Below are positions 52,689-61,428 of a stretch of 64,000 nucleotides of DNA, piece after piece. Each line of letters starts with the position of its first letter. Position 1 is the stretch's first letter. A program made the translations under genes and the position numbers. Under the pieces are notes generated by a model. The model made no database searches. It was given only the letters and a program-made list of their open reading frames with translations, and was not told where the DNA came from. Origin of the DNA: Ewingella americana ATCC 33852 (GTDB taxonomy: Bacteria; Pseudomonadota; Gammaproteobacteria; Enterobacterales; Enterobacteriaceae); the NCBI RefSeq assembly GCF_000735345.1, contig NZ_JMPJ01000017.1:281218-345217 (forward strand). The letters are read 5' to 3'.

Positions 52689-52913
52689 TCAGCGCGCCGT
52701 CGGCCACTTCTTCGGGGTGACATCGCCGTACATACGAAACGCACTGTCAGGGAAATAGCCCTTGATGTGCTCCATGTTGATGCGTGCGCCGTAAACCTTC
52801 GGGTCATAGGTCGCCGCCATCTGTTCAATCCACTCGCGGGTGATTTCGCGTCCGTCGGTGGTTGCCCCTTCGGTACAGATACGAAAGCGCTTTGCTTTTG
52901 TTGCCATTGCCAT
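52689..52913 (-). pseudogene. O: P2 gpO capsid scaffold/protease, N-terminal fragment
   Basis: Gene O encodes the P2 internal scaffold and capsid protease. The fragment starts at ATG 52913 with GGAG seven bases upstream and reads MAMATKAKRFRICTEG, then WIEQMAATYDPKVYGARINM and YFPDSAFRMYGDVT, close to the start of P2-like gpO. After about 68 residues the similarity stops and a TGA follows at 52689-52691, where gene D sequence begins. P2 gpO is about 284 residues, so roughly three quarters is lost, including the C-terminal scaffold part. Confidence 0.82.
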
Positions 52914-53056
52914 TTTCTGACTCCAGTCGGTGTGTGCTTCTGAGAACCCCAAGTTTCCAGACACACGCCCGACACCGCCAGCCGATGCGGGTTGATGCTC
53001 GATGGCACAACGTGGACAGCAGGAAAATCAGCAGGCCGCCCGTTAACGTGGCAGTC

Positions 53057-54823
53057 ATGAAAATGACAAACTCAACCATCATCAGCGACCCACGGCGACA
53101 GGCGGCACTGCTTTACTGGCAGGGTTTTTCAGTGCGTCAGATTGCGGAACTGCTGACCCAAAAAATACCGACAGTGCAGAGCTGGAAAACACGCGACGCC
53201 TGGGACAACGCCGCGCCCATTTCACGCGTGGAATCCAGCCTGGAAGCACGCCTGATCCAACTTGTGACCAAAGACGTGAAAGGGAATGCGGATTACAAAG
53301 AGATTGATGCGTTAGGCCGGATGATTGAACGCCTGGCAAGGGTGAACCGCTACAGCCAGAGCGGAAACGAAGTGGATTTAAATCCGAACTTTGCCAACCG
53401 GAACAAAGGGGAGCGTAAGAAGCCGACAAAGAACTATTTCAGCGACGAAGCCCTGGAAAAGCTGGAGGGTATTTTTCTGGCTCAGTGCTTCCAGTACCAG
53501 CGTGTCTGGTATGACGCGGGGCTTAAGCACCGTATCCGCGACATCCTGAAATCCCGCCAGATTGGCGCAACGTTCTTCTTTGCGCGGGAAGCGTTACTGC
53601 GCGCCCTGGCAACCGGCCACAACCAGATTTTTCTGTCAGCCAGTAAAACCCAGGCTTACGTGTTTCGTGAGTACATCATTCAGTTTGCCCGCCAGGTTGA
53701 TGTCGAGCTGACCGGCGACCCGATAGTGATCGGCAACAACGGCGCAAAGCTGATTTTCTTAGGCACCAACTCCAACACTGCCCAGAGCCATAACGGCGAC
53801 CTGTATGTGGACGAAATCTTCTGGATCCCGAACTTCCAGAAGCTGCGCAAGGTCGCCAGCGGCATGGCGTCGCAGGAACATCTGCGCACCACCTATTTCT
53901 CCACGCCGTCAGCACTCACGCACGGCGCGTATCCGTTCTGGTCAGGCGAGCTGTTCAACAAGGGACGGGAAGACCGCAACGACAGGATTGAGCTGGATAT
54001 CAGCCATCACGCCCTGGCGAAAGGCCAGCTTTGTGGCGACGGGCAGTGGCGGCAAATCGTCACCATTGAGGATGCGTTAGCCGGTGGCTGCAATCTGTTT
54101 AACATCGACACGTTGAAACAGGAGAACAGCGCGGAGGATTTTCGCAACCTGTTCATGTGTGAGTTTGTTGACGATCAGGCGTCCGTGTTCCCGTTCGTCG
54201 AGCTGCAACGCTGCATGGTGGAAAGTGCGGAGGAGTGGGAGGATTTCAGCCCGTTTGCGACGCGCCCGTTTGGTTATCGCGCCGTCTGGATTGGTTACGA
54301 CCCGTCACACACCGGCGACAGTGCTGGCTGTGCCGTACTGGCTCCGCCGCTGGTAGACGGCGGCAAATTCCGCGTGCTGGAACGCCACCAGTGGAAAGGC
54401 ATGGATTTTGCCGCTCAGGCGAAAAGCATTGAGGAACTCACAAAACGCTACTGCGTGGAATACATCGGCATTGATGCCACCGGCATCGGTCAGGGCGTTT
54501 TCCAGCTTGTCCGGCAGTTCTTCCCCGCCGCGATGGAAATCCGCTATAGCCCGGAAACGAAAACGAAAATGGTACTGAAAGCGAAGGACACCATCACGTC
54601 CGGACGCCTGGAGTACGACACCAACCACAAAGACATCACGTCGTCATTCATGGCGATCCGCAAAACCATGACCGCCAGCGGCAGCCGCTCCACCTACGAG
54701 GCCAGCCGCAGCGAGGAAGCCAGCCACGCGGATGTCGCCTGGGCAATCATGCACGCACTGCTTAACGAACCGCTGACCGCCGCCAGCGGCGGCCAAAGCC
54801 CTAACATTCTGGAGTTTTATTAA
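53057..54823 (+). CDS. P: P2-like terminase large (ATPase) subunit gpP
   Basis: gpP cuts concatemers at cos and drives DNA packaging. The 588-residue product (590 in P2) starts MKMTNSTIISDPRRQAALLYW, with an N-terminal helix-turn-helix (FSVRQIAELL, VQSWKTRDAWD). The ATPase has the variant Walker A KSRQIGAT and Walker B YVDEIFW. The C-terminal RNase H-like nuclease has acidic residues in IGYDPSHTGDSAG, YIGIDATGIGQG and SHADVAWA. The open frame continues upstream to 52862, but family alignment supports ATG 53057 or 53063. The gene looks intact, although its capsid partners are gone. No TGT-N12-ACA Ogr site was found just upstream. Confidence 0.92.
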   Translation: MKMTNSTIISDPRRQAALLYWQGFSVRQIAELLTQKIPTVQSWKTRDAWDNAAPISRVESSLEARLIQLVTKDVKGNADYKEIDALGRMIERLARVNRYSQSGNEVDLNPNFANRNKGERKKPTKNYFSDEALEKLEGIFLAQCFQYQRVWYDAGLKHRIRDILKSRQIGATFFFAREALLRALATGHNQIFLSASKTQAYVFREYIIQFARQVDVELTGDPIVIGNNGAKLIFLGTNSNTAQSHNGDLYVDEIFWIPNFQKLRKVASGMASQEHLRTTYFSTPSALTHGAYPFWSGELFNKGREDRNDRIELDISHHALAKGQLCGDGQWRQIVTIEDALAGGCNLFNIDTLKQENSAEDFRNLFMCEFVDDQASVFPFVELQRCMVESAEEWEDFSPFATRPFGYRAVWIGYDPSHTGDSAGCAVLAPPLVDGGKFRVLERHQWKGMDFAAQAKSIEELTKRYCVEYIGIDATGIGQGVFQLVRQFFPAAMEIRYSPETKTKMVLKAKDTITSGRLEYDTNHKDITSSFMAIRKTMTASGSRSTYEASRSEEASHADVAWAIMHALLNEPLTAASGGQSPNILEFY

Positions 54824-54824
54824 T

Positions 54825-55856
54825 ATGAGTAAGCGCAAATTCCGCAAGCCGACACAAAGCACAGTCACCGCCACCATGCAGGAGACCGGCGGGGCGGAGG
54901 CGTTCAGCTTTGGCGACCCGACGCCGGTGTTAGACCGCCGCGAAATTCTGGACTACATCGAATGCACGGGTAACGGCCAGTGGTACGAGCCTCCGGTCAG
55001 CTTTGACGGACTGGCTCGCACGCTGCGCGCAGCGGTGCATCACAGCTCCTCGCTGTATGTGAAACGCAATATTCTGGCCTCGAAGTTTGTCCCACACCCG
55101 CTGTTATCACAGCAGGAATTCAGCCGGTTCGCCCTGGATTATCTGGTATTCGGGAATGCGTTTTTAGAAGTGATCCGCAACCAGCTCGGCGACGCGGTGG
55201 TGATGAAGACCGTGCCCGCTAAATACGCGCGGCGCGGGGTTGAGGAGGATACTTACTGGTTTGTGCAGCAGTGGAAGGACGCGCACCAGTTCGAAGCCGG
55301 TAGCGTGTTTCATCTGATTGAGCCAGACATTAATCAGGAGCTGTACGGTCTGCCGGAATACCTCAGCGCTCTGAACTCTGCGTGGCTCAATGAGGCCGCC
55401 ACGCTGTTCCGCCGCAAGTACTACCAGAACGGCGCGCACGCCGGATATATCCTGTATATGACCGACGCGGCACAAAGCAGCAGTGATATTGATCAGATGC
55501 GTAAAGCCATGCGGGACACAAAAGGCCTGGGTAATTTCCGCAACCTGTTTATGTACGCCCCGAACGGCAAACCGGACGGGATCAAGATTCTGCCGTTAAG
55601 TGAAGTCGCGACCAAAGACGATTTCTTTAACATCAAGAAGGCCAGTCAGAACGATTTGTTGTGCGCGCACCGCGTGCCGCCGCAGATGATGGGGATTATT
55701 CCGGAGAACAGCGGTGGGTTTGGTGATTCGGTTAAGGCGTCACAGGTGTTTGTGCGGAATGAACTTACGCCTTTGCAGGAAAGGTTCAAGGAGTTGAATG
55801 CGTGGTTTGGGGCGGGGGTGATTAGATTTACTACTTACGATCTCGCTCCAGAATAA
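54825..55856 (+). CDS. Q: P2-like portal protein gpQ
   Basis: gpQ forms the dodecameric portal through which DNA enters the capsid. The 343-residue product (344 in P2) shows the phage portal family segments YIECTGNGQWYEPPVSFDGL, FALDYLVFGNAFLEVIRN, SAWLNEAATLFRRKYYQNGA and HRVPPQMMGIIPENSGGFGD. It starts one base after P, in the P2 order. The gene is complete and shows no frameshift. An AAGCCC/GGGCTT stem just after the stop lacks a T-tract. Confidence 0.92.
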   Translation: MSKRKFRKPTQSTVTATMQETGGAEAFSFGDPTPVLDRREILDYIECTGNGQWYEPPVSFDGLARTLRAAVHHSSSLYVKRNILASKFVPHPLLSQQEFSRFALDYLVFGNAFLEVIRNQLGDAVVMKTVPAKYARRGVEEDTYWFVQQWKDAHQFEAGSVFHLIEPDINQELYGLPEYLSALNSAWLNEAATLFRRKYYQNGAHAGYILYMTDAAQSSSDIDQMRKAMRDTKGLGNFRNLFMYAPNGKPDGIKILPLSEVATKDDFFNIKKASQNDLLCAHRVPPQMMGIIPENSGGFGDSVKASQVFVRNELTPLQERFKELNAWFGAGVIRFTTYDLAPE

Positions 55857-55992
55857 ACTTGTAAAGCCCTGTAAAACTGGGCTTAAACTATCCACTCAAC
55901 TTCGAACTTGCAGTAGAAAGGGCTAAGAAGTAAAAAAACAGAGCGAATATATGGGAGGTAGATAAAATAATAACCCAAGATTATTCGCTAAA

Positions 55993-56730
55993 TTAGCTCA
56001 TTCTAAAAGCAGGGATATTAAAATAATTCGCGTTAAAAGAGGGATGGGCAACTGGGACATACTCCCCATTATTAATATTTTCTAAAAAATCATCTAAAAT
56101 AATACTAAGCTCAGCAAAACAACCCGCATTAACTATGCCTGGATGGCTTGCCTTTTCACTTTCTTTCAAATCATGATGATCTTTTTTTAATTTTTCCAAA
56201 TAGGCCATGTTAATTCTAACATCTTTGGTCTCTTTAATATCAAGATCAAATGCAGAACTAATAACAAAATTACAGCAACTCATGAGTAAAGTTTCAGTGA
56301 TCTCTATAAGTTCGAATCTAAATTCATCTACCAAATCTTTACTATTTACTAATTCATTATAAGTTGATATGAAATTAAAAAACCTCCGCATAACTTCATG
56401 ATTGTTCCCACCTTTAATATTCATGTTGTTTAAAAATTGTTTCATGGAAAATCGACGAAGTACCTTAAGATCTTTTGTTATCTTTTCAGCTTCACTCAAT
56501 GTTTCTTTCAATTTTACAGTGTTACCGGCAATCGAGAATTCGGAAATTTTAGGCAGACACCAAATTACAAGCGTCATAACTACAAGTGTAGTCATAAACA
56601 ATACAAAATCGCTCCCAGTAAACTTATCAAAAACTAATAAGATCATTGCTAATACGAAAGCCAATGATGCGGTCACCAAAATGCAAGCTTTGTTTCCGTC
56701 CATATTTTTAAACACTGGTTCAAACCTCAT
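55993..56730 (-). CDS. Uncharacterised two-helix membrane protein, prophage cargo
   Basis: I do not recognise this 245-residue protein. It has two membrane helices close together (about residues 15-34 and 41-59). A cytoplasmic stretch follows, KISEFSIAGNTVKLKETLSE, that looks like a short coiled coil, and then a mostly helical domain with acidic and lysine-rich parts and two adjacent cysteines (SCCNF). No enzyme motif is visible. The gene is AT-rich and lies directly after Q, on the opposite strand, in the zone where P2 phages carry exclusion genes. The extended -10 TGGTATTAT at 56745-56753 could start its transcript. No good ribosome-binding site is seen at either ATG (56730 or 56703). Small membrane proteins in such spots are often phage-exclusion effectors; here that is only a hypothesis. 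Confidence 0.65.
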   Translation of the reverse strand: MRFEPVFKNMDGNKACILVTASLAFVLAMILLVFDKFTGSDFVLFMTTLVVMTLVIWCLPKISEFSIAGNTVKLKETLSEAEKITKDLKVLRRFSMKQFLNNMNIKGGNNHEVMRRFFNFISTYNELVNSKDLVDEFRFELIEITETLLMSCCNFVISSAFDLDIKETKDVRINMAYLEKLKKDHHDLKESEKASHPGIVNAGCFAELSIILDDFLENINNGEYVPVAHPSFNANYFNIPAFRMS

Positions 56731-56882
56731 TGCGTTCTTGGAAGATAATACCAGACGGAATTATTTCATAGAAAGTTCGAACTAGCTATGGTATAAATTA
56801 TTAGAACATAAAAAATTTTTGTTGAAATAAAAAAGAGCTACCCTGATGTCAATCTTTCTATTGAGGTGCTCAATTTAAAAAC

Positions 56883-57017
56883 TCACCTCACTGCTTCATT
56901 CTGCATTAAATGACGGGCAATCTGTCGACGCGAGATAACCTGTACTTTCTGCAACTCATAAACCTTGAAGTATCTGAATTTCGCTAAAGAAAAAATGATC
57001 CACTGACCCACCCCCAT
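56883..57017 (-). CDS. Possible 44-residue ORF or gene remnant
   Basis: A short frame from ATG 57017 encodes MGVGQWIIFSLAKFRYFKVY and ends in SRRQIARHLMQNEAVR. The basic, helical end looks like real coding sequence, but I recognise no family. It may be the tail of a lost phage gene. The rest of the 56731-57464 gap is AT-rich on the left and mixed on the right, with no other frame worth calling and no cos site that I could identify with confidence. Confidence 0.3.
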   Translation of the reverse strand: MGVGQWIIFSLAKFRYFKVYELQKVQVISRRQIARHLMQNEAVR

Positions 57018-57404
57018 GTGTGCTTCTTTTGTAGGTAGGAATACCGGTTTCTGGCACTCTTATCTCCTCCAGCGAAAAAAGTTATTGACACATGCATGCG
57101 TCCGAAAATGTGCGTCGATCATATTGTTCTACTTATCAGCCAACATCTCCTGCTCATAAACCCCACAAAATTCACCATTTTGATGCTCTACATCTCGGCG
57201 CGCGCAATGTTACCCGCCTGCCCGCTTCTGACTTGGCTCGCTGTTTTTAATGCAAGGGTCAGAGCGTCAAAAAGCCTAGCCAAAGGGGGCGTCTGGCATT
57301 TTTTGATCCTTCTTGGAACATGCAAAACCATGCAGTAATGCACACAAAAATGCTATCTTCATAGTTTTACAGACCTTTGCGGTTAGGGGAAAAAACGGAA
57401 GGAT

Positions 57405-57450
57405 TGTAACATATTGCCTCCTTTTTTTATGCTGGAGGTAATATGCTACA
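57405..57450. terminator. Long hairpin after the ATPase gene
   Basis: TGTAACATATTGCCTCC (57405-57421) and GGAGGTAATATGCTACA (57434-57450) pair over 17 positions with one mismatch and one G-U pair, around a 12-base loop that includes seven T. It lies 14 bases after the ATPase stop. A T-tract follows only after 11 bases on the minus strand, so it may be a terminator or some other structured site. Confidence 0.5.
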
Positions 57451-57464
57451 AGACTTAATATTAA

Positions 57465-60287
57465 TTACAAAAGGAGGTTTTCGCAATAATTTTTCATTTC
57501 TTCTACTTTGATTTTATCTCTTTCTAATTTTGCCTTTGTATTATTCCACTGATGAAGTATATCAGCAGGAGTGCCTGGGTTAGCGTTATCAATTTTAGTA
57601 TTAACCCCATTAATTCTAATGTTTAAAGCTGCTAACTTATCCTGAAGGCTGACAAGGCTAGACTGTGGCGATAGTTGGATGTTAAATTTTCTTATTGCAT
57701 CAAAAATGACTTGTATTTCCTGGCTTGTTTTTGAGTGGATAATATTATAGTTGTTTTCACTAAAAGCATGATGTTCTTGATTTTGTGCCCCCCAGCTCAA
57801 GAAATCATTTTTAATCAGGTTTATATTCTCTAATTTATCTCCCAATGAGTCGGTTAGTACGGCATACATCTTCTCTAAACTTATTTTTATAAAGTTTGGT
57901 TTTTGATAGTCCCTTTCAGAAAAACTTGCAGTAAGGCTTAACCCTGACGTAACACAATGTTTAGCAGCCAAGGATTCGAACCAAATTCTGCAATAAATCA
58001 GTGCTTGTCTAATATCATAGTGTTCTAGACTATCAGAAATTTTCCCCTCAAAGGATATATCTCTTTCCTCATAATGGATACCGTGCGGATAACAATTAAG
58101 AATAAAACTGGAGAACTCTCCATTGCCCAAGCTTTTTTCTCTATTACTATAAAGCTCCCAGAACAATTTATCATGTGTCGTTATTATTTTTTGAGTTTTC
58201 TTTATGTATGGGTCAGTTAAAAATGTGTTAATTATGTTTGACCTGTGTTCAGTATCTATGGCATTGACGACATCATCAAAAACTATAAACTGGGATTTTT
58301 TCTTTTTCGCCAGAGCCAGTAATACCGATAGTCCTAGAGACTTAAGATGGCCTTCTGACAATCTTACAAAAGCGTCAGCTTGCTCGCCATTTATATCAAG
58401 TTGGATTCTATAAGAGCTCAATGAAGGATCATATATAAATGATAAACTATCTAATTTCTCACTATCATCATCGTGCTTATTTATTTCATTATAATAATGA
58501 ACTATTGAGCCTTCAATCCCGGCTAGTATTTGCGATTCTTTTATTCTCTTAAAAGTATAGGCTAGCGCATGAAAGTTAGAGTATTCATCGTTTAATTTTT
58601 GTAAAAATAAGTTCCTTTCCACCTCGCGAGAATGCTTTTCTTTTTCAGAGGAAATTTTGTTAAGCAAAGAATCAAACGCCTCTTTCTTTTTATTCTTATT
58701 TTGATTTTTAGCCTTATATGCCGATATTAAATCTCTTATTTCATCTAACGAACGCGATACACTATCAATTTTAACATTTAACAATGTTAATGAAGCTTCA
58801 ATGTTTTTGAGTTTAGAATTATGCTGGACCGTGGTTTCATTATAAAATTCTAATGATTCACATCCAATCAGTTCTGTATGAATAAATGATAGTGTAGATT
58901 TAATTTCATCATCACATAAGGTAGGTAGGCTATTTGATATTTCGGATAGTTTCCCAAAGTCAGTTTTTATTACTGTATTAACAGGTGAGATTAGGAATGC
59001 CCTTAGTGTTTGTAAAATAGCATCTAAATATTTTTTAATATTATCTTTGGTATTAATTCTACATTTTTGTAACGTAGTAACTTTGATGTATGATTTTAAA
59101 ATTTCTTTCGAATTTTCAAGTGGATTTTTGGCGGATTTATCGTTAGGGGTATTGCAAAGTGGACATTTCTCGAATGGAATATCCTCCAATAATTCCTTAG
59201 ATAATGTGTGTAGTTTAATTAATTTATCATTGTAAATTATCGCATCTAATTTTTTGTCAATACTTTTTTTTCTGTCAATCAATTTTGAAAGCACGTTAAT
59301 TATTTTACTAGATTTCACTAATGAAATTTCAACTGAAGGAATACCTTTTGTTATTTGTTCTTTTTTTGTTTCGAGCTTTACTAAATATTTTTTTAGATGA
59401 GGGTGCTTGATTCTTATGATGTTATCAATTTGAGATATAGGGCTTTTATGGTAATTGCATCCGAGCTTTATTAATATGTCTTTTTTAATCTGTAATAGTT
59501 CTTTATGATTATCATTCGATAGTTTTTTGTATTTAATTAACTCTAGATTTAACGATTCTAAGGCATTGGCACTATTCATTTGTCTAAAACTTAGTGCATT
59601 AAAGCTTCTTGGGGAAACTAATGTTCCTAAGAAAGAATCGAAACTCTCGAGTCCCACAAGTGCTGCCAAGACGTCCCGCTCTCCAAATTTTGTATCACTA
59701 GAACCTAATAAAGAGAATTCTTGAAGCCTATTTCTATCAATAAAATTAAAATTGTAATCAGGGTTGGCTTTTATATCCCTGTTTGAGTGGTCAAGTAATG
59801 TGATTGAATGTTTACCATTTCTTTTAATGTAATTTTTTATTGACGTCTTTCTTCTGCCTGCTTCTTTTATATCTCCAGTTGTTTGGTATTCAAGTGCTTC
59901 ACATAAACTACTTTTACCACCTCCATTTGGAGCGAAAAATATATTGTTAAGTTTATTGAATTTTATTTTAATTCCTTTGTCTTCATCACTTAATTTCCCA
60001 AATCCTCTAAAATCTGAAATTTGTAAGGTACTAATTCTTTTATTATTGATGGTTGTACTTTGAGGAAGATTCACCAAATGGGTTTCGTAGAAATTTTTAT
60101 ATCTATCAAGTTTGCGAAGATATATTTTATTTTTCATTACATCTTGATTTTCAATAGCATATGTTAAACGGCGATTTATGCTACTTGCCGTGTTTTTTTT
60201 ATCAATAATCAACCATGCTAATAATTTCAATGCGTAATTTTCATCATGGTAATTATTGTACAAAAATTCAGATATATACTGATCCAT
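57465..60287 (-). CDS. Rad50-like ABC ATPase with zinc hook and C-terminal effector-like domain, prophage cargo
   Basis: This 940-residue protein is a split ABC ATPase of the SMC/Rad50/RecF type. Walker A is APNGGGKSS (residues 119-127). Long helical arms surround a CPLC zinc-hook motif (C375, C378). The ABC signature is LSEGHLKSLG (643-652), Walker B is FIVFDD (667-672), the D-loop is NAID and the switch histidine is H705. About 85 residues precede the ATPase and 230 follow it. The C-terminal part has RIWFE (R767, E771) and a histidine pair (H839, H840), roughly like the Arg-Glu-His set of the RloC and PrrC anticodon nucleases. No Toprim motif is seen, so it is not an OLD protein. AAGGA lies five bases before the ATG. 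It occupies the P2 exclusion-gene site between A and Q and is AT-rich. Confidence 0.82.
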   Translation of the reverse strand: MDQYISEFLYNNYHDENYALKLLAWLIIDKKNTASSINRRLTYAIENQDVMKNKIYLRKLDRYKNFYETHLVNLPQSTTINNKRISTLQISDFRGFGKLSDEDKGIKIKFNKLNNIFFAPNGGGKSSLCEALEYQTTGDIKEAGRRKTSIKNYIKRNGKHSITLLDHSNRDIKANPDYNFNFIDRNRLQEFSLLGSSDTKFGERDVLAALVGLESFDSFLGTLVSPRSFNALSFRQMNSANALESLNLELIKYKKLSNDNHKELLQIKKDILIKLGCNYHKSPISQIDNIIRIKHPHLKKYLVKLETKKEQITKGIPSVEISLVKSSKIINVLSKLIDRKKSIDKKLDAIIYNDKLIKLHTLSKELLEDIPFEKCPLCNTPNDKSAKNPLENSKEILKSYIKVTTLQKCRINTKDNIKKYLDAILQTLRAFLISPVNTVIKTDFGKLSEISNSLPTLCDDEIKSTLSFIHTELIGCESLEFYNETTVQHNSKLKNIEASLTLLNVKIDSVSRSLDEIRDLISAYKAKNQNKNKKKEAFDSLLNKISSEKEKHSREVERNLFLQKLNDEYSNFHALAYTFKRIKESQILAGIEGSIVHYYNEINKHDDDSEKLDSLSFIYDPSLSSYRIQLDINGEQADAFVRLSEGHLKSLGLSVLLALAKKKKSQFIVFDDVVNAIDTEHRSNIINTFLTDPYIKKTQKIITTHDKLFWELYSNREKSLGNGEFSSFILNCYPHGIHYEERDISFEGKISDSLEHYDIRQALIYCRIWFESLAAKHCVTSGLSLTASFSERDYQKPNFIKISLEKMYAVLTDSLGDKLENINLIKNDFLSWGAQNQEHHAFSENNYNIIHSKTSQEIQVIFDAIRKFNIQLSPQSSLVSLQDKLAALNIRINGVNTKIDNANPGTPADILHQWNNTKAKLERDKIKVEEMKNYCENLLL

Positions 60288-60503
60288 AGTAATCCTTCAT
60301 TATTTTCATATTTGAAACAACAACAGTCTATGCTAGTTAACATATACAAGCTCTGGAGAAATTTCGAACAATCAACACTTGTAAGAATCAATTTACTCTT
60401 TGTTTCAGGCGGCATCCACGTTCATATGCTTTTAATTTGCTATGGTAACTGCATCATGGGGGCGTGGAGTTGCAATAAAAGACGAGTTACTAATTTTAAT
60501 CGT

Positions 60504-61334
60504 TTATTCCAGTAACTGATCTCCAATTACCCTCCCTGTGGCAGTTCCTTCCCAGTCAATAACTCTAGGATTGCCAAAAGTGGACGATGTAGCCATGCTT
60601 TCACGCATATTTGCAGCCAGCCCCTTACCACCTAACCCACAGTTATTGACAGGACTCCGAGGCGCGCCGGAGGCGCTTTTTACGGTCAAAACCTCAGAGT
60701 CAACGGCAGAAGCAACGATCCGCCATTGAGTGGTACGCGTTTCATATACATGTGATTCGCCGAGGTGGGGCGCGAAAATGCCCACAACTTTTTTCACTTC
60801 TTCATCGTAAGCGTTCAGCTCATTGGCAACACGACGTGCTACGCGCACCCTCTGATCGTCACGCGGTACATTAGCGCCGCCCTGGGCAGTCATGTACGCC
60901 ATAAAGTCACCGGCATCAGCAGCAGCGCGAACGGCTTCGACTTCTTCGTCAAAGGTTTCAGTCAGACTGATGGAACGTATCCGACGACACTCACGGTAGG
61001 AACCCATCGTAGGTAAACCGATGGGATGAAACTGCGGTATACGCCATGTTGCAGCCCAGGCAGTGATTGCCGCCGCAGAATCTGTGAGCAGTTCACCGGT
61101 TTCGTGGTCACGTTCACCTTCCAGTGCATAACCGTCGATATTCTTCGCGATGTACTTAGCGATGTAGCCAGCGGCACCGCCGCGGTTCAGATGTTTACAG
61201 TCAAAGCGGTTCTTTGCAGCGCCGCGCTCGTCACCGTCTTCCTTCATGGAGTATTTGCGCATGATATCGATCACCGGCTTTCCTTCAATCCACTGAGGGG
61301 AAAAGCGGGACTGGAGTGTCCACATAGTGTCCAC
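60504..61334 (-). pseudogene. A: P2 gpA replication initiator, C-terminal fragment
   Basis: P2 gpA is a rolling-circle HUH endonuclease of about 760 residues. Here only 276 residues remain in frame. The paired active-site tyrosines are kept (Y57 and Y61 in GYIAKYIAKNIDGY), preceded by EDGDERGAAKNRF as in P2-like gpA. The HUH metal-binding motif, which lies further upstream in the family, is missing, so the fragment should not nick DNA. The apparent start is a GTG without a good ribosome-binding site. The break lies only about 95 bases from attR. Confidence 0.85.
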
Positions 61335-61428
61335 ACCTAAGCATCTTTGAAGGCTTGTAGCTGCTTACACCGCATGTAACTCGTTGATTTATGGTGATCG
61401 CGTTGTAAGTGCAGGAAAAATAAATGAT

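Noticed and set aside
52862-53056. N-terminal extension of terminase gpP by 65 residues
   Set aside because: The extension is antisense to the gene O start and unlike P2 gpP, which begins near the DPRRQAA segment.
57465-60287. Assignment of the ATPase as an OLD-family nuclease because of its P2 position
   Set aside because: No Toprim motif is visible, whereas a CPLC zinc hook and a distinct C-terminal domain are, so the OLD label does not fit.
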